Of a stretch of 64,000 bases of DNA, positions 44,088 through 52,375 are shown in pieces; position 1 is the first letter of the stretch, and each line of letters begins with the position of its first letter. Origin of the DNA: Paenibacillus sp. Soil522 (lineage in GTDB: Bacteria > Bacillota > Bacilli > Paenibacillales > Paenibacillaceae); contig NZ_LMRV01000039.1 of assembly GCF_001428245.1 (NCBI RefSeq), positions 1 to 64,000 on the forward strand, read 5' to 3'. The notes under the pieces are model-generated. The model had not been told where the DNA came from. It saw nothing but the letters and a program-made list of their open reading frames with translations, and did no database searches. A program made the position numbers and the translations under genes.

Positions 44088-45065
44088 CTAAAACAGGCCG
44101 GAGCCCGAAATTCGTTTGGCAATGTAGTTACTGGAGAAAATCAGCGCGACAGAGATGACGGACTGAATTAAATCGATGGCTGCCGCATAGGAGAATCTTC
44201 CGTCTTTCAGGCCGACCTTGAACGCATAGGTCTGTACGATTTCGGAGGTAGGGTTGTTGATGCTGTTTCCGAACAAAAAAGCTTGTTCGAAATTGGAGCC
44301 GACCAACCCGCCGCCTAGGATGCTTCCAATCGTAAGGATGAGAACAACGACAATCGTGCCTTGCATGCCGGGAAGCGTAATGTGACGAATCCGAGCCAGC
44401 CTCCCCGCCCCGTCAATCATTGCCGCTTCGTAAAGCGACGGGTTAATGCCCGTAATGGCTGCAAGGAATATAATGGTCCACCATCCCATTTCCTTCCACA
44501 CCGCGCTGCCAACGGCCAGCCCCCAGAAGTAGTCGGGGTTGGTGAGTATGTCAAGCGGCTTGTCGATTAGCCCAAGGCTCAGTAGAGCTTTATTTACAAG
44601 TCCGATATCGGCGGACAAGAAGGCGAACGAAATGCCGACAACGACGACCCATGAGATGAAATGGGGCAGGTAGCTGACGGTTTGCGCGAATCGCTTAAAT
44701 GCCCCGTTTTTGACTTCGTTGAGCAGAATCGCCAGCAAGATCGGAGCCGGGAAGGTGAACAACACTTTAAGAAGGCTTAAGGCCAACGTATTCCGGACAA
44801 TCGTGCCGAATTGGTAGTCGTTAATAAACTCGTCGAAATGCTTGAGACCGACCCAGTCACTGGTGAAAATCCCGATAATCCCTTCGGATATCGTGTAATT
44901 TTTGAACGCCATGATGATGCCGAACATTGGCGTATACGAGAAAACGATCAAAAAAATCATTCCGATGCCAACAAACAAATGCAGCATCCATTGTTTTTTA
45001 AACCTCTTCCATTTTCGAGCTTGCCCCAAATTAACCGTTTCCAATACTTGTGAATCCACATTCAT
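44088..45065 (-). CDS. ABC sugar permease, LplB-type
   Basis: A 325-residue permease with six helices and EAA loop (YEAAMIDGAGRLARIRHITLP). The ATG at 45065 follows AAGGAGGAT; upstream in-frame codons are not conserved-looking. It is the first gene of the LplB-LplC-binding protein operon. Confidence 0.93.
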   Translation of the reverse strand: MNVDSQVLETVNLGQARKWKRFKKQWMLHLFVGIGMIFLIVFSYTPMFGIIMAFKNYTISEGIIGIFTSDWVGLKHFDEFINDYQFGTIVRNTLALSLLKVLFTFPAPILLAILLNEVKNGAFKRFAQTVSYLPHFISWVVVVGISFAFLSADIGLVNKALLSLGLIDKPLDILTNPDYFWGLAVGSAVWKEMGWWTIIFLAAITGINPSLYEAAMIDGAGRLARIRHITLPGMQGTIVVVLILTIGSILGGGLVGSNFEQAFLFGNSINNPTSEIVQTYAFKVGLKDGRFSYAAAIDLIQSVISVALIFSSNYIAKRISGSGLF

Positions 45066-45130
45066 GCGATAATCCTCCTTTGCTACAAGTCTATACGTTC
45101 GGGACAGCACCCAGATAGATGACATTCTTA

Positions 45131-45290
45131 AGAAAGCGTTGTCATTTTTGAAGATGCCATCGTTCGGAACGTAACGTACGTGTCCGACGAATTGTCGTCG
45201 GCGAATTGCAGGTGGTTCTTCATCGGCAGTATGGAGCCGGTTCGTACGAACAACGGTATGCGCTCCAGCGGAGCATTGTTCGAAAGGCTA
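45131..45290 (-). pseudogene. GH31 glycosidase C-terminal remnant
   Basis: A minus-strand frame encodes APLERIPLFVRTGSILPM, the strongly conserved segment just after the GH31 catalytic barrel, followed by a degenerate tail to a stop. The frame is broken upstream. An alternative frame further upstream (to ~45430) is open but unrecognised. Only the tail of the gene persists, upstream of the transporter operon. Confidence 0.6.
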
Positions 45291-45587
45291 CATGATCTTT
45301 AAGCTCTTCGATCGAATAGTCGCTGGCCGGATCCGGTTCGCGAACGATCATGAGGCTTTCTTTGACGCTGAAAGCCGATTCCATTGTGTATTGAATATGG
45401 ACAAAGAAACGCTCGATATAATAGAATGTCTAATGTCGGATTATTGCAATCGGTCGGACAGATTCGAACTATCCGTCAAAGATCGATAATACATAACCAC
45501 ATAACTATAGTGTGACCAAACATGTGACCACAAACTTAATTCCATACCTATTAATGAAAAAAAAGCCTCTAAACACCCGGTACCCCT
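45291..45587. other. decayed region between the GH31 remnant and the IS element
   Basis: A minus-strand frame without a start (YIERFFVHIQYTMESAF region) looks coding but is not identified. The left arm of the interrupted terminator lies at 45561-45576. Confidence 0.35.
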
Positions 45588-45682
45588 GGGACTGACCCCC
45601 TAGAATGAGACAAATTAAAACACCTTCAAGAGAATGCATCCATGTCGTAAGATGTGGGGATAACCTTGGAGGTGTTTTTGCA

Positions 45683-46003
45683 TTGGCAACAAGAGTAAGT
45701 TACCCAGTGGAAACAAAAATGAAGGCCATTGAAATGAGATTGGCAGGTGTCCCGGTAAAGGAGATTATGGAGCAACTCCACATACGGAATAAAACACAAG
45801 TGAAAACCTGGATGAAATGGTACCGTGATGGCCAATTGAACCGGTTGGAGCAACCTGTCGGCAAACAATACGCCTACGGCAAAGGGCCGGAGTATGCATC
45901 AGAGCTGGAGCAGTTAAAAGTGGAGAATCGGTTTTTGAAACAGCAATTAGATGTGCTAAAAAAGTACAAGAAGATGAAAAGGAGGTGTCGCCAAGGATCA
46001 TAG
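45683..46003 (+). CDS. IS3-family transposase OrfA
   Basis: A 106-residue protein with an N-terminal HTH (MKAIEMRLAGVPVKEIMEQL) for end recognition and a C-terminal leucine-zipper-like coil (ELEQLKVENRFLKQQLDVLK). The TTG at 45683 follows GGAGGTG; frames further upstream lack a ribosome site. Slippery heptamer A_AAA_AAG at 45958-45964, in the correct frame, allows -1 frameshifting into OrfB. Confidence 0.85.
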   Translation: MATRVSYPVETKMKAIEMRLAGVPVKEIMEQLHIRNKTQVKTWMKWYRDGQLNRLEQPVGKQYAYGKGPEYASELEQLKVENRFLKQQLDVLKKYKKMKRRCRQGS

Positions 46004-46827
46004 TGGAGTTGGTCGATTCGATTCAAGGGGAAGTCAGCGTCACCCAAGCATGTGCATGGCTGGGAGTCCCTCGTGCTACCTACTATCGTTGGAAAGCAGC
46101 GTGTAAGCTTGAGAAGCTCGACTGCATGGTCCAAAACATCCGGGAACTCTGTACGCGGCATAAATTTCGTTATGGATACCGGAAGATTACAGCACTGCTC
46201 CGTACGGAGCATGCGATCAATCACAAACGTGTACAACGAATTATGCAACGTGAGCAGCTTCAATGTCGTGTAAGAGTCAAGAAACGGAAGAACACGGGAC
46301 AGCCAGCCTATGTAGCAGAATACCTGTTAAAGCGTCAATTTCAAGCGGAGGCTCCGATGCATAAATTCGTCACGGATATTACGTACTTACCGTTCGGCGG
46401 AAAAATGTTGTACCTGTCGAGCATTCTGGATTTGTATAATGGAGAGATTGTAGCTAGCAGTATATCGGATAAGCAAGACACTGCCTTTGTGCTGGACACG
46501 CTCAATCAATTGCCAGCTGTACCCGGTGCGATCCTCCATAGCGACCAAGGCAGCGTCTACACATCGCAGGCGTATCAGGAAGCTGTCAAAGGAAAAGGCA
46601 TTACCATGAGCATGTCCCGCAAGGGAACGCCCGCTGATAATGCCCGCATCGAATCGTTTCATTCCACACTCAAGTCTGAAACGTTCTACCTCGAAGGGTT
46701 GACCCATACAACGACCGCCATCGTTGAACAGACCGTTCGAGACTACATTACTTACTATAACGCAATTCGCATTCAAACGAAACTAAACAACCAGTCGCCG
46801 GTTGAATTCCGACGGCTGGCTGCTTAA
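45985..46827 (+). CDS. IS3-family transposase OrfB (DDE integrase core)
   Basis: A 280-residue catalytic half: an HTH_21-like region (RHKFRYGYRKITALL), then the rve integrase core with DDE residues in FVTDITYLPF, LHSDQGSVYTS and ADNARIESFHSTLKSE. It is probably made mainly as an OrfAB fusion by -1 frameshifting at 45958-45964; the -1 frame is open from the slip site into this gene. A GTG at 45985 with AAGGAGG could also start OrfB alone. Confidence 0.88.
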   Translation: MSPRIIVELVDSIQGEVSVTQACAWLGVPRATYYRWKAACKLEKLDCMVQNIRELCTRHKFRYGYRKITALLRTEHAINHKRVQRIMQREQLQCRVRVKKRKNTGQPAYVAEYLLKRQFQAEAPMHKFVTDITYLPFGGKMLYLSSILDLYNGEIVASSISDKQDTAFVLDTLNQLPAVPGAILHSDQGSVYTSQAYQEAVKGKGITMSMSRKGTPADNARIESFHSTLKSETFYLEGLTHTTTAIVEQTVRDYITYYNAIRIQTKLNNQSPVEFRRLAA

Positions 46828-46901
46828 ACTTGAAAGGTGTTTTGATCCCTGTCTCACAAATGGGGGTCAGTCCCCCTTGTGTTTAAAGGCTTTTTTAGTT
46901 A

Positions 46902-46949
46902 TGGAGCCTGTCGGGTTCAAACCGACGACCTCATCGCTGCCAGCGATTG
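46902..46949 (-). tRNA. tRNA-Ala(GGC)-like 3' fragment
   Basis: On the minus strand the 3' two-thirds of a tRNA can be folded: anticodon loop CTGGCAG (anticodon GGC) on a 4-bp CGAT/ATCG stem, variable AGGTC, T-stem GTCGG/CCGAC with loop TTTGAAC (C56 changed to T), and acceptor 3' strand AGGCTCCA. The 5' acceptor strand (GGAGCCT) and D-arm are missing. It is non-functional, and of the kind left at the distal end of an element integrated in a tRNA gene. Confidence 0.5.
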
Positions 46950-47139
46950 AATGAACTCTAAAGGTTATTTAAATCCTCTGATGCCTTGTACAGGTTAAAG
47001 GATTAGAGTATTCAATTCTGATTTTTCGAGCTGATCGTTGGACACTTACTGGAGTCCGATACAGCTGCATTTCTATTCGTTCCAAAGTTTGACGCGATCT
47101 CGAATCAGGTCAGTGAATAGTACGATATAGACATCCGCC
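46950..47139. other. intergenic region with a dispersed repeat
   Basis: It holds one copy of the ~32-bp repeat (47107-47138), AT-rich sequence and no gene. Confidence 0.4.
47107..47138. repeat. dispersed 32-bp repeat, copy 1
   Basis: AGGTCAGTGAATAG then (after two differing sites) GATATAGACATC recurs at 52254-52285 with four substitutions, all transitions. On the minus strand both copies translate as DVYI(V/M)LFTDLI. It lies just after the GH2 gene. Confidence 0.6.
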
Positions 47140-48873
47140 CTACTGATCCGCCGCTTCTGCCGTATCTTGAGGCTCAGAGAAGCGAAGTCGACGTCCTTTA
47201 AAATAACGCTTCACAACGGAATACGCCAGCTTCGGCCTGCGGTACCGGTCGACGATTCCCTTGCTGTTCTGCGTTCCGGCGCGGGTCAGCAGCCATCCCG
47301 TCCCTTCCGTTACCCTGCAGTCGCAAAATTGCCAGATCAGCATGCCGGACAAGAAAGGGACGGACGTATAAGCCGCCAAATTGCGCCCGATGATATCAGC
47401 ATGTCGCTCCTCGGTTCCTTTTACCCGGCTCGGGTCGCGATAACCGTAATAGCCGTCGGCCCCGAATTCACTCATGATCATCGGTTTCCCGAGTCCCCCG
47501 GCCTGATCCGCCCAAAGTCTCGCCTGCTTGACAAGCTCCAGCGGATCTTCATCTTCGTACCAGAGCGGATACAGGTTGAACGAGACGATATCCGTAAGAT
47601 CGAAGCAAAGCTCGCGATCGCGGTGATGCGAAGCAAAGCTTAGCGGCCTTGACGAATCCATCGCCCGGATTTGATCGAGCTGTGTCCGGTACATCTCCCG
47701 GCCTTCCGGCGTATCGCTTGCACATTCATTCAGTATCGCCCAGATAATGATGCTCGGATGGTTGAAATGGCTCTCCACCATCTCCCGGTTGCAATCCTCG
47801 CACTGCTTGGTGAACAAAGGATGCTTCATTTGCTCCAGACCAAGGCCGCGCGCATGATTTTCTTCCCAGACGAACAAGCCCCGCTCATCGCACAAATCAA
47901 GAAACCGTTCGTCATTCGGATAGTGGCTGGTACGTACGGTATTTGCGCCCATGTCCAGCATCAATTCGATATCGTGCACCATGAGCGGGTAAGGAATAGC
48001 GGCTCCTGCCAGCGCATGATCCTCGTGCCGGTTGAAGCCCTTCAAAACAATGTCCTCGCCGTTTACCTGGATGCGCCCGTTCTCCGTTGACACCGTTCGA
48101 AAGCCGACCCGCTCGATCAAATCGTCCACGGGAGCTTCCTGCCCTTCTACATATAGCAGCGCCTTCAGCAGATACAGCTTCGGATCGCCCGCCGACCACG
48201 GGGCAACGCCGGGGAACGGTTCCGTAATCGAAAGCTCGGCGATCTCGCCCGGCATCGCGTCAACCTCGCCTGCGGCAATGTCCCGACCCGCCAGACTGAA
48301 CTGCAGCCGTACGCGCCGAGCTCGTTTTCCGATATTCCGCACATAGAGGCGAACCGCACCCTGCCAGCCTTCAGCCGAATGAATCGGCGTAAACGCGATT
48401 CGTTCGATAAACAACTCATGCAGCAGCTCAATCGCCGCGGGTCGGATTAATCCGCCATACGTATAATAATCGTTCGGGACATGAAGCGCGGACGATTCGC
48501 CGAACGAATTGTCCGCGATCACCGCAACCTCATGCATGCCCGGTTCGACATCCGGAATGATAACGGCAAAAGGCGTGTAAGCATTATAATGATGCCCTGC
48601 CGGCTTTCCGTCAAAATAAACGTCAGCTGAATGGCTCACGCCTTTGAAAACAAGCCGGATTGCGCCTTGCCGCGATATTTCTACCGTTTGTCGATATACG
48701 CCTTTCCCCTGATAGGCCGTAAACTGCGGATGCATTTCCCAGCATCCGGGCACAGGCATCCGGTACCGGTAGATGGATGGCAACCCCTCAGTACCGTTAA
48801 TCGGTTGAAAGTCCCAGTCGCCATCTAGCTCTTTCACATCGCGTATTTCATTCGTTCGAAAAAGCCTTAGCAT
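47140..48873 (-). CDS. GH2 beta-glucuronidase-type glycosidase
   Basis: A 577-residue GH2 enzyme: sugar-binding jelly roll (1-170, WDFQPINGTEG, GKGVYRQTVE), Ig-like domain, then TIM barrel with acid/base Glu in AILNECASDTPEG and nucleophile Glu in MIMSEFGADGYYG. The closest pattern is UidA-type beta-glucuronidase (FNRHEDH, RTSHYPNDERFLDLCDERG). It is cytoplasmic. The ATG at 48873 follows GGAGGGATATT; the 24 in-frame codons before it are not part of the fold. In this context it would remove glucuronyl groups from xylo-oligosaccharides. Confidence 0.88.
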   Translation of the reverse strand: MLRLFRTNEIRDVKELDGDWDFQPINGTEGLPSIYRYRMPVPGCWEMHPQFTAYQGKGVYRQTVEISRQGAIRLVFKGVSHSADVYFDGKPAGHHYNAYTPFAVIIPDVEPGMHEVAVIADNSFGESSALHVPNDYYTYGGLIRPAAIELLHELFIERIAFTPIHSAEGWQGAVRLYVRNIGKRARRVRLQFSLAGRDIAAGEVDAMPGEIAELSITEPFPGVAPWSAGDPKLYLLKALLYVEGQEAPVDDLIERVGFRTVSTENGRIQVNGEDIVLKGFNRHEDHALAGAAIPYPLMVHDIELMLDMGANTVRTSHYPNDERFLDLCDERGLFVWEENHARGLGLEQMKHPLFTKQCEDCNREMVESHFNHPSIIIWAILNECASDTPEGREMYRTQLDQIRAMDSSRPLSFASHHRDRELCFDLTDIVSFNLYPLWYEDEDPLELVKQARLWADQAGGLGKPMIMSEFGADGYYGYRDPSRVKGTEERHADIIGRNLAAYTSVPFLSGMLIWQFCDCRVTEGTGWLLTRAGTQNSKGIVDRYRRPKLAYSVVKRYFKGRRLRFSEPQDTAEAADQ

Positions 48874-50073
48874 GAATATCCCTCCAATTGTATCGACTTG
48901 GTCTTTCCCCAAAAGCGCCAGAATGCTGCAAAGCACCGGCAACATTGCAACAACTCATGAGAGAAGGAGCCGCAATAATGGGCGGCTCCTCTCAATCGGA
49001 CCAATTCCGCCCGGCTGCCTCCCGCCGTCAGCGATGTAAGCCTCCTCGATTTTCCACAAGCATCCTGGCAGATTGGCACTCGATGCAGAGCCGACTGCCC
49101 AAGTAGAATCCACTTGATTGCCGCACCAGAATTTCAGCTTCAATTCCCCGCATACAGATGTCTTCATTTAAGCTCTGTATGTATATATGAAAACGAAATT
49201 ACTGTTCATGATATAATTCTTGGCCGTTGATAAAACTGTGGCTGAAGTATAGTACTCCACATGTTTAAGCGCCCTTTATTTGTAGTCCTGACCGTTGACA
49301 GCCCCAGCCATCAAGCAGTTGACCGTAATCATTGTTCTTATTCCTTGTCGCATACCCGGATGGTATACGTTTCTCAACTTGGAAGCGCATTCGCAAACAG
49401 AAGCAACACAGCCATACTAAAGGAAATGATTCTTTTCGTGTTGCGATGGTTTTTTTCTGAGTTTCATATTCATCGTCTCCTTCTCCATCCAATAGACAAT
49501 TGCTTGGTTAATAAGGGGCTTGTCACACCGATATCACGTACAGATTCCTCCCGGATTTCACATTATTTAAAATACTCACCTGTAACTATATAGTGAGACT
49601 AGACTTTTAACCTTAATTTTCTGGTCAAAAAAAAGCATGATGTGGTCATCGTCCAATTAAGGAGCCTTGAAAAGGCTCCATGCAAACACAAGCTTTCCGA
49701 TACAGTCTGTACGCGGGGACTGGTGAACTGCTTCCGTAATGGCGGCGCTTCAATATCTCGTATTCCCCAACCTTCTGTTCCGAATAACAACCCGGAAGAC
49801 AATCCGTTGATCAAACGGCCTTCCCATGTAAAACCTCATTTCGTATGTAATCAAGATCGGTCAATTCCTCATGCTTAGTAATATTGGTTACTACTGATAT
49901 CGTTTTGCAGCAGGACTTTATTTTGAGACCATGTTCGCATCAAAGCACCTCTTTGACAACGTTCAATTGCATCATCAGTAGCGTTGGATAAAACATGACA
50001 CGAAATGTTGGATCAAAATACGCTCTAAATTGTGCTGAATATATTGAATTTAAGGCGTAATCTGCATAAAAAA
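48874..50073. other. decayed region upstream of the GH2 gene
   Basis: No intact gene. A secreted-protein 5' remnant lies at 49320-49490 (listed). A hairpin GGAGCCTTGAAAAGGCTCC occurs near 49661. Other frames lack ribosome sites and look random. Confidence 0.45.
49320..49490 (-). pseudogene. signal-peptide remnant of a secreted protein
   Basis: A ribosome site GGAGAAGGAG and start near 49476 encode MNMKLRKKPSQHEK; in the adjacent frame the sequence continues as RIISFSMAVLLLFANALPS, a convincing signal peptide, then a stop. A frameshift within the N-terminus and loss of the mature part make it a pseudogene. Confidence 0.5.
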
Positions 50074-50129
50074 ATCTCCTAAACTGAGAAGTACAGGTAG
50101 TCCCTGTCTAAATCCCTCATTTAGGAGAT
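50074..50129 (-). terminator. long hairpin with U-run after the CBM6 gene
   Basis: On the minus strand ATCTCCTAAA and TTTAGGAGAT form the outer stem, ACAGG/CCTGT an inner one, and the structure is followed by a run of T. It lies ~95 nt past the CBM6 gene and probably ends the GH43-CBM6 unit. Confidence 0.55.
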
Positions 50130-50223
50130 ACACGCATGTATAATCAAAACTACAAAATCTGATTCGAGGTGCTTAACATGAAAAAACGAGGAGGAACGGT
50201 TTTCGACATCCGAGATTCTTACT

Positions 50224-50526
50224 TCAAACGGTAAAGCGGAAACGACTCAAGCTGATATCCCCGATCAAGCATAGGTAGACCGAGTGGGTCTGCTGAACGC
50301 CGATCGTCTTGCAGGCAAAAGTCTCCCATACTTGTGACCCCTCCGTCTCGGAAACGGTGCACTCTCCGATCAACGGTCCGTCCGCTGCATCCAGTCTAAG
50401 CTCTATTCTGCCGCCTCTCTTGGCGGACGAACAGCGTGCTTCGAAGCCGCCGATCCCGGCGCGGAAATCCACATCATCAAAGCGCAGCCAGCCAGATTCA
50501 CCCGATAATCTGACATGTGTCAACAC
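50224..50526 (-). CDS. stand-alone CBM6 domain protein
   Basis: A 100-residue protein consisting only of a carbohydrate-binding module 6 beta-sandwich (GWLRFDDVDFRAGIGGFEARC, RIELRLDAADGPLIGE, VYLCLIGDISLSRFRF). It has no signal peptide or catalytic domain. It is homologous to the C-terminal ~100 residues of the GH3 protein ending at 59149. The GTG start at 50526 has GGAGG with 7-nt spacing, so it can be translated on its own. It follows the GH43 gene by 98 nt and may work with it. Alternatively it is a broken-off tail. Confidence 0.7.
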   Translation of the reverse strand: MLTHVRLSGESGWLRFDDVDFRAGIGGFEARCSSAKRGGRIELRLDAADGPLIGECTVSETEGSQVWETFACKTIGVQQTHSVYLCLIGDISLSRFRFTV

Positions 50527-50624
50527 CAGCTAACCTCCATTTTGTGATCGTTGATTAGACTTACCTAATCCTTTGGCTACGAACGCGAGACGGCAACTTT
50601 CATGATGTCTAGAAACGTCCAATA

Positions 50625-52136
50625 TTAATTTCTCGGCTCGTAGTCGAACCAATCAAAGAGTGCCGGCGAACCTTGGCCCCTCTCACAGACGGCATACATC
50701 GCAATGACTAGTCCCGTAAAGCCGCCCGCTACCTCTGTTGAGAGCAGATGCGTTTCTCCCGAGCCCAATTCAAGGACATCGGCCCCCTCTTGCTGAATGG
50801 AGAAAACAAATGATTCCGGCTGAGCCTCAATCTTTAATACGACAGGGCCCGCTGCGCAATCCAGCGTGCGCTCCGTTCTCAAGGATCCTACAGTTCGCCG
50901 GTATACGATCACCTTGCGCCCTTCTTTGAGCTTTACGGCCAGATCATAATGATACCTTTCGTTCATAAATACGGTAAGCCCGGCTTCCTCACCGTCGTTT
51001 ACCGGCTCGAAATTTAATAGGGCGGCAATGTTGCATGACATATGGCTCAGGCGGCGCCCCACAAAGGCGGGTGCGCTGGCATCGTCGAGCGACGTCTTGT
51101 TTCCACGAAGCGCAAGATGCCCCGGACATTCGCTAAGTGACCAGCTGTCCGGCGCCGGATTGCGCAGGAAGACCCAGTCGAAGCCTAGCATGGTATCGTC
51201 AAAATCATCTCTGATTGCCTTAGGCGGCCACCGGACTTCAGTTAACTGCGGTGCCTCCATAACGGACTCGATCCTGCCGCCATCACCGATAATCGGCCAG
51301 CCATCAGATGTCCATGACACGGGCGCCAGAAACGTCTCCCGACCCAGATGATGCCTGTAGGGATAGGAGACAGGCCTGATGCCCAGGAACACCGCCCACC
51401 AGCTTCCGTCATGCGCCTGTACCAGATCCGCATGCCCGGTTGCGTGTATGCTGCTGTTCAAGCTTCTGTGAGACAAGATCGGATTTGCGGGACATGGTTC
51501 AAAAGGACCGTAGGGATCGCCGCTTCTCGCAATCGTCACCATATGTCCGTATTCCGTGCCTCCTTCGGCAATCATTAAATAATAAAGTCCGTTGATCTTG
51601 TAAAGATGAGGAGCCTCCGGGTGCGCTCCGCCCGTTCCCTTCCAGAGCAGACGGGTCTCAGTCAGCATGCTTCCGGTCGATATGTCAATCTCGCATTGAT
51701 AAATGCCATAGCCTTCATTGCCTTTACAATTGGATTGAAAGTATACGCGGCCGTCCTCATCGAAGAACAGAGAAGGATCAATACCGCCCTGAGCGACAGG
51801 TACTGGATCGGACCATGGACCGGCCGGCTGCTTACTGCGGACAAAGAAGTTGCCGATCCCGCCCACATTCGTCGTCACCATATAGAACCAGCCGTCGTTA
51901 TAGCGTATCGTCGGGGCGTAGATCCCTGCCGAGATCCAAGTGTTTGCCAGCGGCAACTGCCGCTCGGTTGTGAGACAATGTCCGATCTGGCGCCAATTGA
52001 CAAGATCCTTGCTGTGAAAAATAGGGACGCCGGGAAAATAGGCAAAAGTGCTTGTCACCAGATAATAATCATCATCGACCCGGCAGATACTCGGGTCGGG
52101 ATATAATCCAGGAATTACGGGATTGGTATACGTCAC
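50625..52136 (-). CDS. GH43 beta-xylosidase/arabinofuranosidase
   Basis: A 503-residue GH43 enzyme of the XynB type: propeller domain 1-300 with general base D in LYPDPSICR, modulator D in GGIDPSLFFD and acid E in AHPEAPHLYK, then a C-terminal beta-sandwich (X19-like, NDGEEAGLTVFMNERYHYDL). It is cytoplasmic. It hydrolyses xylo-oligosaccharides and/or arabinose side chains. The GTG start at 52136 follows AGGAGTGCA. It belongs to the hemicellulose cluster. Confidence 0.93.
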   Translation of the reverse strand: MTYTNPVIPGLYPDPSICRVDDDYYLVTSTFAYFPGVPIFHSKDLVNWRQIGHCLTTERQLPLANTWISAGIYAPTIRYNDGWFYMVTTNVGGIGNFFVRSKQPAGPWSDPVPVAQGGIDPSLFFDEDGRVYFQSNCKGNEGYGIYQCEIDISTGSMLTETRLLWKGTGGAHPEAPHLYKINGLYYLMIAEGGTEYGHMVTIARSGDPYGPFEPCPANPILSHRSLNSSIHATGHADLVQAHDGSWWAVFLGIRPVSYPYRHHLGRETFLAPVSWTSDGWPIIGDGGRIESVMEAPQLTEVRWPPKAIRDDFDDTMLGFDWVFLRNPAPDSWSLSECPGHLALRGNKTSLDDASAPAFVGRRLSHMSCNIAALLNFEPVNDGEEAGLTVFMNERYHYDLAVKLKEGRKVIVYRRTVGSLRTERTLDCAAGPVVLKIEAQPESFVFSIQQEGADVLELGSGETHLLSTEVAGGFTGLVIAMYAVCERGQGSPALFDWFDYEPRN

Positions 52137-52253
52137 AAGGGTGCACTCCTAATCATTCAAAAGTTTTCATACGGTTCAAAAAGAGAATCACTTTTGGTGA
52201 TCTCTCTTCATTTTCGATTGTATATCACCGATTAGTATCACACCTTGATTATT

Positions 52254-52285
52254 AGGTCAGTGAATAGCATGATATAGACATCTGT
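52254..52285. repeat. dispersed 32-bp repeat, copy 2
   Basis: This is the partner of 47107-47138. It lies downstream of the SGNH gene, again just after the 3' end of a minus-strand gene. Confidence 0.6.
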
Positions 52286-52375
52286 CCGATTATGGATGAT
52301 TCATTCCACAAAAATACCCCCAAACCATGCGGTTGGAGGTATATAAAGCTTGAGTGCATGCTGAGCATGAACGAA

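Larger units (their letters stand above)
45588..46874 (+). mobile_element. IS3-family insertion sequence (IS150-like), complete
   Basis: A 1287-bp element with imperfect ~40-bp terminal inverted repeats beginning GGGACTGACCCCC at both ends (the left copy continues with GAGACAAATTAAAACACC, the right with GAGACAGGGATCAAAACACC). It is flanked by a 3-bp direct repeat CCT (45585-45587 and 46875-46877). Two overlapping frames with an A_AAA_AAG slip site encode OrfA and OrfAB. All parts look intact. Confidence 0.88.
45561..46894. terminator. bidirectional terminator split by the IS element
   Basis: Left arm AAAAGCCTCTAAACAC (45561-45576) and right arm GTGTTTAAAGGCTTTT (46879-46894) pair in 15 of 16 positions, with U-runs on both strands. 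Without the IS the loop would be 12 nt. It adjoins the 3' end of a tRNA-like fragment. Confidence 0.7.

Noticed and set aside
45292-45489. 65-codon plus-strand frame near the GH31 remnant
   Set aside because: No ribosome site; the opposite strand carries the coding-like pattern.
46902-46949. functional tRNA gene
   Set aside because: The 5' acceptor strand and D-arm are missing and the T-loop has a C56 change.
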